A DNA stretch of 64,000 bases. Origin: Actibacterium sp. XHP0104 (GTDB taxonomy: Bacteria > Pseudomonadota > Alphaproteobacteria > Rhodobacterales > Rhodobacteraceae). The stretch covers positions 62,001 to 126,000 of the forward strand of contig NZ_JAOWLE010000004.1 of assembly GCF_025751515.1 (NCBI RefSeq). The letters run 5' to 3'. Numbering within the stretch: the first letter of the stretch is position 1; the number at the start of each line of letters is the position of its first letter. A program made the translations under genes and the position numbers. Shown here piece by piece: positions 57,482-64,000 of this stretch. Below the pieces are notes generated by a model that was given only the letters and a program-made list of their open reading frames with translations, was not told the DNA's origin and ran no database searches.

Positions 57482-57955
57482 ATGAAATTCCACCTGTCCC
57501 TTGCAGCCGCCTGCCTGCTGGCCGCCGCCCCCGCATTTGCCAACTCGCACGGTGCCCAGCCCGCCGCCGAACCCGCGGTCGAGGAACTGACCGTCACCGG
57601 TGACGCCGCTGCGGGCGAAAAGGCCTTTCGCCAATGCGCCGCCTGCCATGTGGTGGTGAACCCCGCCGGTGACATTCTGGCCGGCAAGGCGGGCAAGACC
57701 GGCCCCAACCTTTACGGTATCGCCGGCGCACCCATGGGCGCGGTCGAGGGCTTTCGCTATTCCAAGCTGATGGAGGCCGCCAATGCCGCCGGCCTGACCT
57801 GGACCGAAGAGAATTTCGCCGCCTATATCCAGGATCCCAGCGGCTATCTGACCAGTGCCACCGGCGAAAGCGGCCGCTCGGCCATGACCCCGCAGCGCCT
57901 GCGCAAGCCCGAGGACGCCGCCAACCTCTTTGCCTTCCTGCACAGCCTGCAATAA
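57482..57955 (+). CDS. Soluble class I cytochrome c (c2-like)
   Basis: 157 residues. Signal peptide MKFHLSLAAACLLAAAPAFA, then an Ala/Glu/Pro-rich linker. A single heme site CAACH lies near 55, in KAFRQCAACHVV. The axial Met is probably in SAMTPQRLRK, with the C-terminal helix FAFLHSLQ. It carries electrons in the periplasm, likely between bc1 and a terminal oxidase or reductase. An intrinsic terminator follows. Confidence 0.9.
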   Translation: MKFHLSLAAACLLAAAPAFANSHGAQPAAEPAVEELTVTGDAAAGEKAFRQCAACHVVVNPAGDILAGKAGKTGPNLYGIAGAPMGAVEGFRYSKLMEAANAAGLTWTEENFAAYIQDPSGYLTSATGESGRSAMTPQRLRKPEDAANLFAFLHSLQ

Positions 57956-57974
57956 CGGCCACACGCGCCATTCG

Positions 57975-58003
57975 GGCCGCTGGCGCGTTCCGGCGGCCTT
58001 TTT
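57975..58003 (+). terminator. Rho-independent terminator of the cytochrome c gene
   Basis: A 9-bp stem GGCCGCTGG / CCGGCGGCC (one U-G pair) with a 6-nt loop is followed by TTTTT. Confidence 0.88.
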
Positions 58004-58069
58004 CATTGCGCGCCGCACCCTTGCGACAAATCGCCGGGGCGGCTATTCCGGCTGGAAAGGAGCCCGCCC

Positions 58070-59173
58070 ATGAGCATGAACACATTCGGCCATCTTTTCC
58101 GTGTCACCACCTGGGGCGAAAGCCACGGGCCGGCGCTGGGTGCGACGGTCGATGGCTGTCCGCCGGGCGTGCCCGTGGATGCCGCGCAGCTGCAACACTG
58201 GCTGGACCGTCGCAAGCCGGGCCAGAACAAGTTCACCACACAGCGGCGCGAGCCTGACGAGGTGCGCATCCTGTCGGGCGTGTTCGAGGGCGTCACCACC
58301 GGCACGCCCATTCAGCTGATGATCGAGAACACCGACCAGCGGTCCAAGGATTACGGCGATATCGTCGAGAAATTCCGCCCCGGTCACGCCGACATCACCT
58401 ATTGGCAGAAATACGGGATTCGTGACTATCGCGGCGGCGGGCGCAGCTCGGCCCGCGAAACGGCGGCGCGTGTGGCCGCGGGCGGGATCGCGCGCGAGGC
58501 CCTGACCGCGCTGGTGCCGGGCATCCAGATCACCGGCTATATGACCCAGGTCGGCCCGCACAAGATCGACCGCGACAATTTCGACTGGGACCAGATCGAA
58601 CAAAACCCGTTCTGGACGCCTGACGCCAAATCGGCCGAGACCTGGGCCACCTATCTGGACGATCTGCGCAAATCGGGCAATTCCGTCGGCGCCGTGGTCG
58701 AGGTGGTCGCGCGCGGCGTGCCCGCCGGGCTGGGCGCCCCGATCTATGGCAAGCTCGACACCGACCTTGCCGCCGCGATGATGAGCATCAACGCCGTCAA
58801 GGGCGTGGAAATCGGTGAAGGCATGGCCGCGGCCGAGCTAACCGGCGTCGACAATGCCGACGAGATCTTCATGGGCAATGACGGCCAGCCGGTGTTCTCA
58901 TCGAACCACGCCGGCGGCATTCTGGGCGGGATTTCCACCGGTCAGGATGTCGTGGTGCGCTTTGCGGTGAAACCGACCAGCTCGATCCTGACGCCGCGCA
59001 AGACGATCACCAAATCGGGCGAACCGGCCGAGATCATCACCAAGGGCCGCCACGACCCCTGCGTCGGCATCCGCGCCGTGCCCGTGGGCGAGGCAATGAT
59101 GGCCTGCGTGCTGCTGGATCACATCCTGCTGCACCGGGGTCAGATCGGCGAAAACCGCGGCAAGATCGGTTAA
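58070..59173 (+). CDS. aroC: Chorismate synthase
   Basis: 367 residues from ATG 58070 (AAGGAG upstream; ATG 58076 is possible). The family signatures are present: [18 protein letters not shown], the [18 protein letters not shown] motif with its FMN contacts, and [15 protein letters not shown]. It makes chorismate, the branch point for aromatic amino acids and ubiquinone. It shares a TTAA stop tetranucleotide with the convergent thioredoxin-like gene. Confidence 0.97.
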   Translation: MSMNTFGHLFRVTTWGESHGPALGATVDGCPPGVPVDAAQLQHWLDRRKPGQNKFTTQRREPDEVRILSGVFEGVTTGTPIQLMIENTDQRSKDYGDIVEKFRPGHADITYWQKYGIRDYRGGGRSSARETAARVAAGGIAREALTALVPGIQITGYMTQVGPHKIDRDNFDWDQIEQNPFWTPDAKSAETWATYLDDLRKSGNSVGAVVEVVARGVPAGLGAPIYGKLDTDLAAAMMSINAVKGVEIGEGMAAAELTGVDNADEIFMGNDGQPVFSSNHAGGILGGISTGQDVVVRFAVKPTSSILTPRKTITKSGEPAEIITKGRHDPCVGIRAVPVGEAMMACVLLDHILLHRGQIGENRGKIG

Positions 59174-59583
59174 GAGGTCGCCGCGCCCAGCGCGGTGTCC
59201 ATCAGCGCCTTGATATCCTTGCGCGAGGTGCCGGCGACGATCCGGCCCAGTTCCTGGTCGCCCTTCAGCACCACCAGCGTCGAGCGGCGCGGGATGTTCA
59301 TCTGGCGCACCAGCGACCCGTTGCCGTGGGTATCCCAGTCGATGTCGATAAAGGTCACGGCACGCTCATAGGCGGGGTTCTCGGCCTTGAGCGCCTTGAT
59401 CACCCGTTCCTGCGCGGCGCAGGTGCTGCACCAGCTGGCCTTGAAATCCAGAAACAGGGTCTCGCCCGCGGCAAGGCGCTGTTCAACCAGCCCCTTGGTA
59501 TAGTCCAAAGGCTTGGCCTGCCCCATCACCGGCAGGGTGACGGCGGCAACTCCGGTCAGGGCCAGAAAATCACGACGGTTCAT
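59170..59583 (-). CDS. Exported thioredoxin-like protein
   Basis: 137 residues. A Tat-like N-terminus ([17 protein letters not shown]) is followed by a thioredoxin fold with [14 protein letters not shown] (Cys about 52 and 55) and cis-Pro in [11 protein letters not shown]. WCxxC with ST between the cysteines recalls DsbD gamma-domain and SoxW-type reductases. It lies 12 nt downstream of ccdA on the same strand, so CcdA probably keeps it reduced. Confidence 0.87.
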   Translation of the reverse strand: MNRRDFLALTGVAAVTLPVMGQAKPLDYTKGLVEQRLAAGETLFLDFKASWCSTCAAQERVIKALKAENPAYERAVTFIDIDWDTHGNGSLVRQMNIPRRSTLVVLKGDQELGRIVAGTSRKDIKALMDTALGAATS

Positions 59584-59595
59584 GGGTGTGTCTCC

Positions 59596-60309
59596 TTAAA
59601 TCGCAACAGACAGATCGATCAGCCAGGCGGGCAGGCTTTGCACGGCCCAGGCCTCGATCAACAGGTGAAGTTTGAACAGAATGGCCAGCCCGACGGCGGC
59701 AAAGATCACCCCCATCAGCGGCCGCGCCTTGACGGCGATGCGGCGCATCAGGGCCTGACGCCGTTGCAGGGCCGAACGCGCGCCATAGCCCAGCGCCAGA
59801 ATGATGGTGGACACGCCCAGCGCAAAGCTGACCATGATCGCCCCCGCCAGGCCCAGGCTTTCGCCCTGGCTGGCCAGCGAGATCGCGCCGCCCAGCGTGG
59901 GGCCGATGCAGGGGCTCCAGACCGCGCCCAGCAAGAGGCCGCCCAGAAACTGCCCCGGCAGGCCCGACCGGTCGACGCCATCCAGCCCGGCATCGGCACG
60001 CGCCGACACCCCCGCCGTTGCCGTGGCAAAGCGCGCCCCGAATTGCGGCACCAGCAGGATCAGGCCAAACCCGATCATCAGCACGGCGCCGGCGTTGGCG
60101 ACCATCTCTTCGGTCAGGCCCAGGCTGCGCCCGGCGACCGTGACGACCATGCCCAGCGTGACGAAAGACAGGCTCATCCCCGCAGCCACGGCAACCGGCC
60201 CCAGCCGATGCGCCTGCAACGCGGTGGCCAGCACGATCGGCAGCACCGGCAAAACGCAGGGGTTGATCAGCGTCAGCAGCCCCGCCAGATATCCAAGCAA
60301 AAGATCCAT
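59596..60309 (-). CDS. CcdA-type thiol-disulfide transmembrane protein
   Basis: 237 residues from the ATG at 60309 with about six hydrophobic helices. The paired cysteines that pass electrons across the membrane are in NPCVLPVLP (Cys about 18) and WSPCIGPTLG (Cys about 134). It conveys cytoplasmic thioredoxin reducing power to periplasmic proteins such as the adjacent thioredoxin-like protein. A longer frame up to 60369 lacks family support. Confidence 0.9.
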   Translation of the reverse strand: MDLLLGYLAGLLTLINPCVLPVLPIVLATALQAHRLGPVAVAAGMSLSFVTLGMVVTVAGRSLGLTEEMVANAGAVLMIGFGLILLVPQFGARFATATAGVSARADAGLDGVDRSGLPGQFLGGLLLGAVWSPCIGPTLGGAISLASQGESLGLAGAIMVSFALGVSTIILALGYGARSALQRRQALMRRIAVKARPLMGVIFAAVGLAILFKLHLLIEAWAVQSLPAWLIDLSVAI

Positions 60310-60376
60310 GCCCTCAATCTGGCCTCGGCGCGCGGCCAAGTCACCAAACATCAGCTGACATGCCTTCACATGCGCG

Positions 60377-61243
60377 TCAGCGCACCTGCCGCGACAGCTG
60401 CACCGCCAGGATGCCGGCGGCGATCACCGCCACGCCCACCAAATCCATGACGCCCAGTTTCTCGTTCAACAGCACCGCCGCGATGGCGACGCCAAAGAAC
60501 GGGTTGAGAAAATGAAAGGTCGCGGCCCGCACCGCGCCGATCCGCCCGACCAGCACGAACCAGATGATCGTTGCCAACAGGCCCGGCACCAGCGTCGTAT
60601 AGACAAAGGCCGCGATCCAGCGCGGGCTGATCGTCACCACCCAGGTTTCGGTCGCCAGGCCGATCACGCCCAACACGGCGCTGCCCACCAGCATCTGCAA
60701 GCCGACAATCATGATCAGGTTGCCGCCCGAAGACGCGCTGCGCACCGTCAGCGTCGCCACCGCCAGCGCCAGCGCACCGATCAGGCACAGCCCCACGCCC
60801 ACCATGTCGACCCCGCCGCCCAGGCGGCTGGACATGATGATCGCCACGCCGGCAAACCCCGCGACCAGCCCGGCAATGCCCATGGGCCGCAGGCGTTCGC
60901 GCCAGATCAGCCAGCCCAGCGCCGCCACCAGCAACGGCATGGTCGAGGCGATGATCGACGCCAGGCTGGCCTCGACCGTCTGCATCGCGAAAAAGTTCAG
61001 CCCCAGATACAGCGCGTTCTGACACAGGCCAAAGATGATGGTGCTTTTGATCTGAGCGCCGTTCAGGCGCCAGCTTTGCCCCAGCGCCCGCGCGATGGCG
61101 ATCGCCATCAGCCCCGAGATCAGAAACCGCAGCGACAGCGCCAGCAAAGGCGGCGCATCGGCCACGATGATCCGCGCCGAGGTAAAGGCCGAAGACCACA
61201 TCAGGGCAAAGGCCAGCCCCATGCCGATGGCGCGAATATCCAT
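60377..61243 (-). CDS. EamA/DMT-superfamily transporter
   Basis: 288 residues with about ten hydrophobic helices in two EamA repeats. The first repeat begins MGLAFALMWSSAFTSARIIV, and the second has PGLLATIIWFVLVGRIGAVRAATFHFLNP (part GAVRAATFHFLNP), ending in a basic ARG/LYS tail. It exports or imports small metabolites; the substrate is unknown. Start at ATG 61243 after AGAGG. Confidence 0.9.
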   Translation of the reverse strand: MDIRAIGMGLAFALMWSSAFTSARIIVADAPPLLALSLRFLISGLMAIAIARALGQSWRLNGAQIKSTIIFGLCQNALYLGLNFFAMQTVEASLASIIASTMPLLVAALGWLIWRERLRPMGIAGLVAGFAGVAIIMSSRLGGGVDMVGVGLCLIGALALAVATLTVRSASSGGNLIMIVGLQMLVGSAVLGVIGLATETWVVTISPRWIAAFVYTTLVPGLLATIIWFVLVGRIGAVRAATFHFLNPFFGVAIAAVLLNEKLGVMDLVGVAVIAAGILAVQLSRQVR

Positions 61244-61256
61244 GGAACCTCTGCAC

Positions 61257-61284
61257 AAAAGAAAAGGGCCGCCCAAGGCGACCC
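61257..61284 (-). terminator. Rho-independent terminator of hup
   Basis: On the minus strand, about 35 nt after the HU stop, an 8-bp stem GGGTCGCC / GGCGGCCC (one U-G pair) with a 3-nt loop runs into TTTTCTTTT. Confidence 0.85.
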
Positions 61285-61318
61285 TAAGCCATTTTCACAG
61301 GGGCACAAGCCCGTGTGA

Positions 61319-61606
61319 TCAGCCGTTCACGCTGTCCTTCAGCGCTTTGGCAATGGTCATCTTGACCACCTTGTCGGCCTCTTTCTTGATCTGCTCGCCG
61401 GTGGCGGGGTTGCGCACCATGCGCTCGGGGCGCTCGCGGCAGTAGATCTTGCCAACGCCGGGCAGGGTCACTGCGCCGCCGCCGGCAACTTCCTTGGTGA
61501 TCACGCCGGTCAGCGCGTCCAGAGCAGCCGAGGCGGCTTTCTTATCCGCACCCATTTCCTCGGCCAGCGCAGCAACCAGCTGAGTCTTGGTCATCGGTTT
61601 TGCCAT
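61319..61606 (-). CDS. hup: HU-family DNA-binding protein
   Basis: 95 residues from ATG 61606 with GGAG upstream. The HU fold is seen as MTKTQLVAALAEEMGADKKAA, the VTLPGVGKIYCRERPERMVRNPATGEQI arm region (parts GVGKIYCRERPER and RNPATGEQI) with the tip proline motif NPATG, and a C-terminal helix. It is a nucleoid protein that bends and compacts DNA. Confidence 0.93.
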   Translation of the reverse strand: MAKPMTKTQLVAALAEEMGADKKAASAALDALTGVITKEVAGGGAVTLPGVGKIYCRERPERMVRNPATGEQIKKEADKVVKMTIAKALKDSVNG

Positions 61607-61653
61607 GTATGGTCTCCTCACTCCTGCCCCATTGGGTTGGGGCTGATCCGCAT

Positions 61654-61683
61654 AATGTAACGGTATGTAGGCATGACACACAA
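61654..61683 (-). promoter_or_regulatory. Putative promoter of hup
   Basis: On the minus strand TTGTGT (61683-61678) and TACATT (61659-61654) are separated by 18 nt, about 48 nt upstream of the HU start. It fits a sigma-70-type promoter; no start site is known. Confidence 0.45.
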
Positions 61684-61739
61684 TGATTTGCGGACGCAAT
61701 CAAGTGCTTTTCATGCATTTTGTAGTTGTTTTCGCCACG

Positions 61740-63218
61740 TCAGAGGAAAGCTGTTTCCTCAAAGCTACGCAATTTCCGGCTGTGAATACGTTCCAGTGGC
61801 ATTTCGCGCAATTGCTCCATCGCCCTTATACCGATCTGCAAATGCCGCGAAACCTGTGTTTTATAGAAATCACTGGCCATTCCGGGCAGTTTCAGCTCGC
61901 CATGCAGCGGCTTGTCGGACACGCACAAAAGCGTGCCATAGGGCACACGGAACCGATAGCCGTTGGCGGCGATCGTGGCGCTTTCCATGTCCAGCGCGAT
62001 GGCCCGCGATTGGCTTAGGCGCTGCACCGGGCCCGACTGGTCGCGCAGTTCCCAGTTGCGGTTGTCGATCGTCGCCACGGTGCCCGTGCGCATGATGCGC
62101 TTCAGCTCGAACCCCTGCAATTCGGTGACCTGCGCCACCGCCTGTTCCAGCGCGATCTGGATCTCGGCCAGCGCCGGGATCGGCACCCAGACCGGCAGGT
62201 CGTCGTCCAGCACGTGATCTTCGCGCAGATAGGCATGGGCCAGCACGAAATCGCCCAGCCGCTGCGAATTGCGCAGCCCCGCGCAGTGCCCCACCATCAT
62301 CCAGGCATGGGGGCGCAGCACGGCGATATGGTCGGTCGCGGTTTTCGCATTCGACGGCCCCACCCCGATATTGACCAGGGTGATCCCGTTCCCGTCGTCG
62401 CGTTTCAGGTGATAGGTCGGCATCTGCGGCAGCTTGGCTGGCACCGGCAAGGGCGCCTGCGCATCGCGGATCGTCACATTGCCCGGCCCCACCAGCGCGC
62501 AATAGCCGCTGTCCGGGTCGGCCAGCGCATCGCGGGCGAATTGCTCGAACTCTTCGACATAGAACTGGTAGTTGGTGAACAGAACATGGTTCTGGAAATG
62601 CTCGGGCGCGGTGGCGGTGTAATGCGACAGCCGCGCCAGCGAATAGTCGACCCGCTGCGCGGTAAAGGGCGCCAGCGGCGCGGCGCCGTCGTCATACTTG
62701 AACCCGTATCCGTTGACGATCTCGTCATGGGTGGTGCTGAGATCGGGCACGTCGAACACATCGCGCAGCGGGAAATCCAGCGCGCCCTCTTGCGGCACGG
62801 TGATGCTGGCGTCGCCCGCCACCGCGAAATGCACCGGGATCGGCGTCGTCGACGGGCCGATCGTGACCGGCACGCGGTGGTTCTCGATCAGCAACCCGAT
62901 CTGCTGGCGCAGGTAGTTGGCGAACAGGTCGGGCCGGGTGATCGTGGCCGAATACATGCCCGGATCGGTGACATGGCCAAACGACAGGCGGCTGTCGACA
63001 TGGGCAAAGCTGTTCGTGACGAACCGGATCTCGGGGTAATAGGCGCGATAGCGGGCCAAGCGCGGGGCGCCTTCGATCGTGTGCTCGAACCGGTCTTTCA
63101 GAAAGGCCGTCGCCTGGGCGTAAAGCTCGCACAGCCGGCGCACGGCGGCGGCGGCATCGGAAAACTCCTCGGGCGCGGTCGCGGGGGGCGTTTCAAAGGG
63201 CAGGGTCTGCTCGGCCAT
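61740..63218 (-). CDS. amn: AMP nucleosidase
   Basis: 492 residues from ATG 63218; the frame is open upstream but the family N-terminus fits here. The N-terminal regulatory half has DPGMYSATITRPDLFANYLRQQ (parts SATITRPDLF). The C-terminal nucleoside-phosphorylase-like half has VNIGVGPSNAKTATDHIAVLRP (part GVGPSNAKTATDHIA), WMMVGHCAGLRNSQ, and ALDMESATIAANGYRFRVPYG (part DMESATIAANGYRF). It splits AMP into adenine and ribose 5-phosphate. Confidence 0.94.
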   Translation of the reverse strand: MAEQTLPFETPPATAPEEFSDAAAAVRRLCELYAQATAFLKDRFEHTIEGAPRLARYRAYYPEIRFVTNSFAHVDSRLSFGHVTDPGMYSATITRPDLFANYLRQQIGLLIENHRVPVTIGPSTTPIPVHFAVAGDASITVPQEGALDFPLRDVFDVPDLSTTHDEIVNGYGFKYDDGAAPLAPFTAQRVDYSLARLSHYTATAPEHFQNHVLFTNYQFYVEEFEQFARDALADPDSGYCALVGPGNVTIRDAQAPLPVPAKLPQMPTYHLKRDDGNGITLVNIGVGPSNAKTATDHIAVLRPHAWMMVGHCAGLRNSQRLGDFVLAHAYLREDHVLDDDLPVWVPIPALAEIQIALEQAVAQVTELQGFELKRIMRTGTVATIDNRNWELRDQSGPVQRLSQSRAIALDMESATIAANGYRFRVPYGTLLCVSDKPLHGELKLPGMASDFYKTQVSRHLQIGIRAMEQLREMPLERIHSRKLRSFEETAFL

Positions 63219-63332
63219 GGGGTCACTCGTTTTGGCGCTGTATCGCGCGGGGTTGCTCAAATAGTGACCATCCCGCGCCAAGGCGCAAGCCCGGCCTTGC
63301 GCCCCGCCGCCCAAGATCGGATGATCGCGGCC

Positions 63333-64000
63333 ATGAACACACTGCTTTCCATCGGTCACGGCTATAGCGCCCGCGCGCTGGCCAACATCCTGCCCGCCGG
63401 CTGGCGGGTCATCGCCACCACCCGCAGCCCGGAAAAGGCGGCGCAGATGACGGTTGATCAGGCCGTAATCTGGCCCGGCGGCGATCTGGCGGGCGCGCTG
63501 GCGCAGGCCACGCATGTGCTGTCATCCGTCGCGCCCGATGATCAGGGCGACCCGGTTTTGCGCGAGATCAGTGACGCATTGGCCCGCGCCGATCACCTGC
63601 AATGGGTGGGCTACCTGTCGACCACGGGCGTTTACGGCGACCATCAGGGCGGCTGGGTCGACGAGGCCACGCCCCTGACCCCCGCCACCGAACGCGGGCG
63701 CGCCCGCGTCGCGGCCGAGGCCGAATGGGCCGCGCTGAACCTGCCGCTGCATATCTTTCGGCTGGCAGGTATCTATGGCCCCGGCCGCGGCCCCTTTGCC
63801 AAGGTCAAATCGGGCAAGGCGCGGCGGATCATCAAACCGGGCCAGGTGTTTTCGCGCACCCATGTCGAGGACATCGCGCAGGTGCTGCTGGCCTCGATCC
63901 AGCGGCCCAACCCCGGCGCGGTCTATAACGTCTGCGACGATGACCCCGCCCCGCCGCAAGACGTGATCGAACATGCCGCAAACCTGCTGGGTCTGCCGGT
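63333..64000 (+). CDS. NAD(P)-dependent epimerase/dehydratase-like protein (YeeZ type), 5' part
   Basis: About 222 codons from ATG 63333 (ATG 63321 also possible) run off the right edge. The N-terminus MNTLLSIGHGYSARALA has the GxGYxxR nucleotide-binding pattern. WVGYLSTTGVYGDHQGGWVDE and FRLAGIYGPGR are typical of YeeZ-like extended SDRs. Substrate unknown. Confidence 0.85.
   Translation, partial: MNTLLSIGHGYSARALANILPAGWRVIATTRSPEKAAQMTVDQAVIWPGGDLAGALAQATHVLSSVAPDDQGDPVLREISDALARADHLQWVGYLSTTGVYGDHQGGWVDEATPLTPATERGRARVAAEAEWAALNLPLHIFRLAGIYGPGRGPFAKVKSGKARRIIKPGQVFSRTHVEDIAQVLLASIQRPNPGAVYNVCDDDPAPPQDVIEHAANLLGLP

Overview
This 64 kb window is chromosomal core DNA of an alphaproteobacterium, almost certainly a member of the Rhodobacteraceae (Rhodobacter/Roseobacter group). 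The evidence is the CcrM-type GANTC methyltransferase beside rnhB, a Rhodobacter-type porin, a petABC (fbc) cytochrome bc1 operon, a CenR-like response regulator, and gene orders I recognise from that family (xthA-ybbN-LON-Trm112; pmbA-cysQ-DUF4170-KdtA-like-lpxK; leuS-lptE-holA). GC content looks like roughly two thirds by eye. I see no insertion sequence, prophage, integrase, rRNA operon or CRISPR array. No gene-free stretch is longer than 300 bases.

Layout: 1-2.8 kb, minus-strand ftsK (partial), dapC-like aminotransferase and amidase. 2.9-6.7 kb, a ubiquinone-type hydroxylase (+) facing a minus operon xthA-ybbN-LON-Trm112. 6.8-10 kb, a candidate small RNA and the CenR-like regulator, then divergent ribA and an L,D-transpeptidase-like gene meeting yggS. 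10-19.5 kb, porin (-), then DUF3576-leuS-lptE-holA-GST (+), a flavoprotein, an HNH protein and an enoyl-CoA-hydratase-like/SDR pair. 19.5-29.8 kb, DUF2125, pmbA, cysQ, DUF4170, KdtA-like, lpxK, a DsbA-like protein, DciA, mutY, alkB and a LysE-type exporter. 30-35 kb, ccrM-rnhB, several small or unknown envelope genes including a membrane protein with a C-terminal winged helix, tRNA-Arg and a LacI regulator. 35-46 kb, a 1200-residue RTX protein, tamB-tamA, an unknown gene, an M48 protease and tRNA-Lys. 46-52 kb, dapF, mtaB, GST and petABC. 52-64 kb, thiQ-thiP-thiB under a TPP riboswitch, a SulP transporter, cytochrome c, aroC, a thioredoxin/CcdA pair, an EamA transporter, HU, amn and a partial epimerase.

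Themes: much of the window serves the envelope (LptE, LpxK, KdtA-like, TamA/TamB, porin, L,D-transpeptidase-like, RTX protein, lipoproteins), respiration (bc1, cytochrome c) and redox-protein maturation (DsbA-like, CcdA/thioredoxin). The most notable non-textbook observations are a candidate anti-Shine-Dalgarno-loop small RNA, a possible membrane-anchored winged-helix regulator, an atypical insert in LeuS just before KMSKS, three GANTC sites in the ccrM upstream region, and six convergent gene pairs that share one palindromic stop tetranucleotide.
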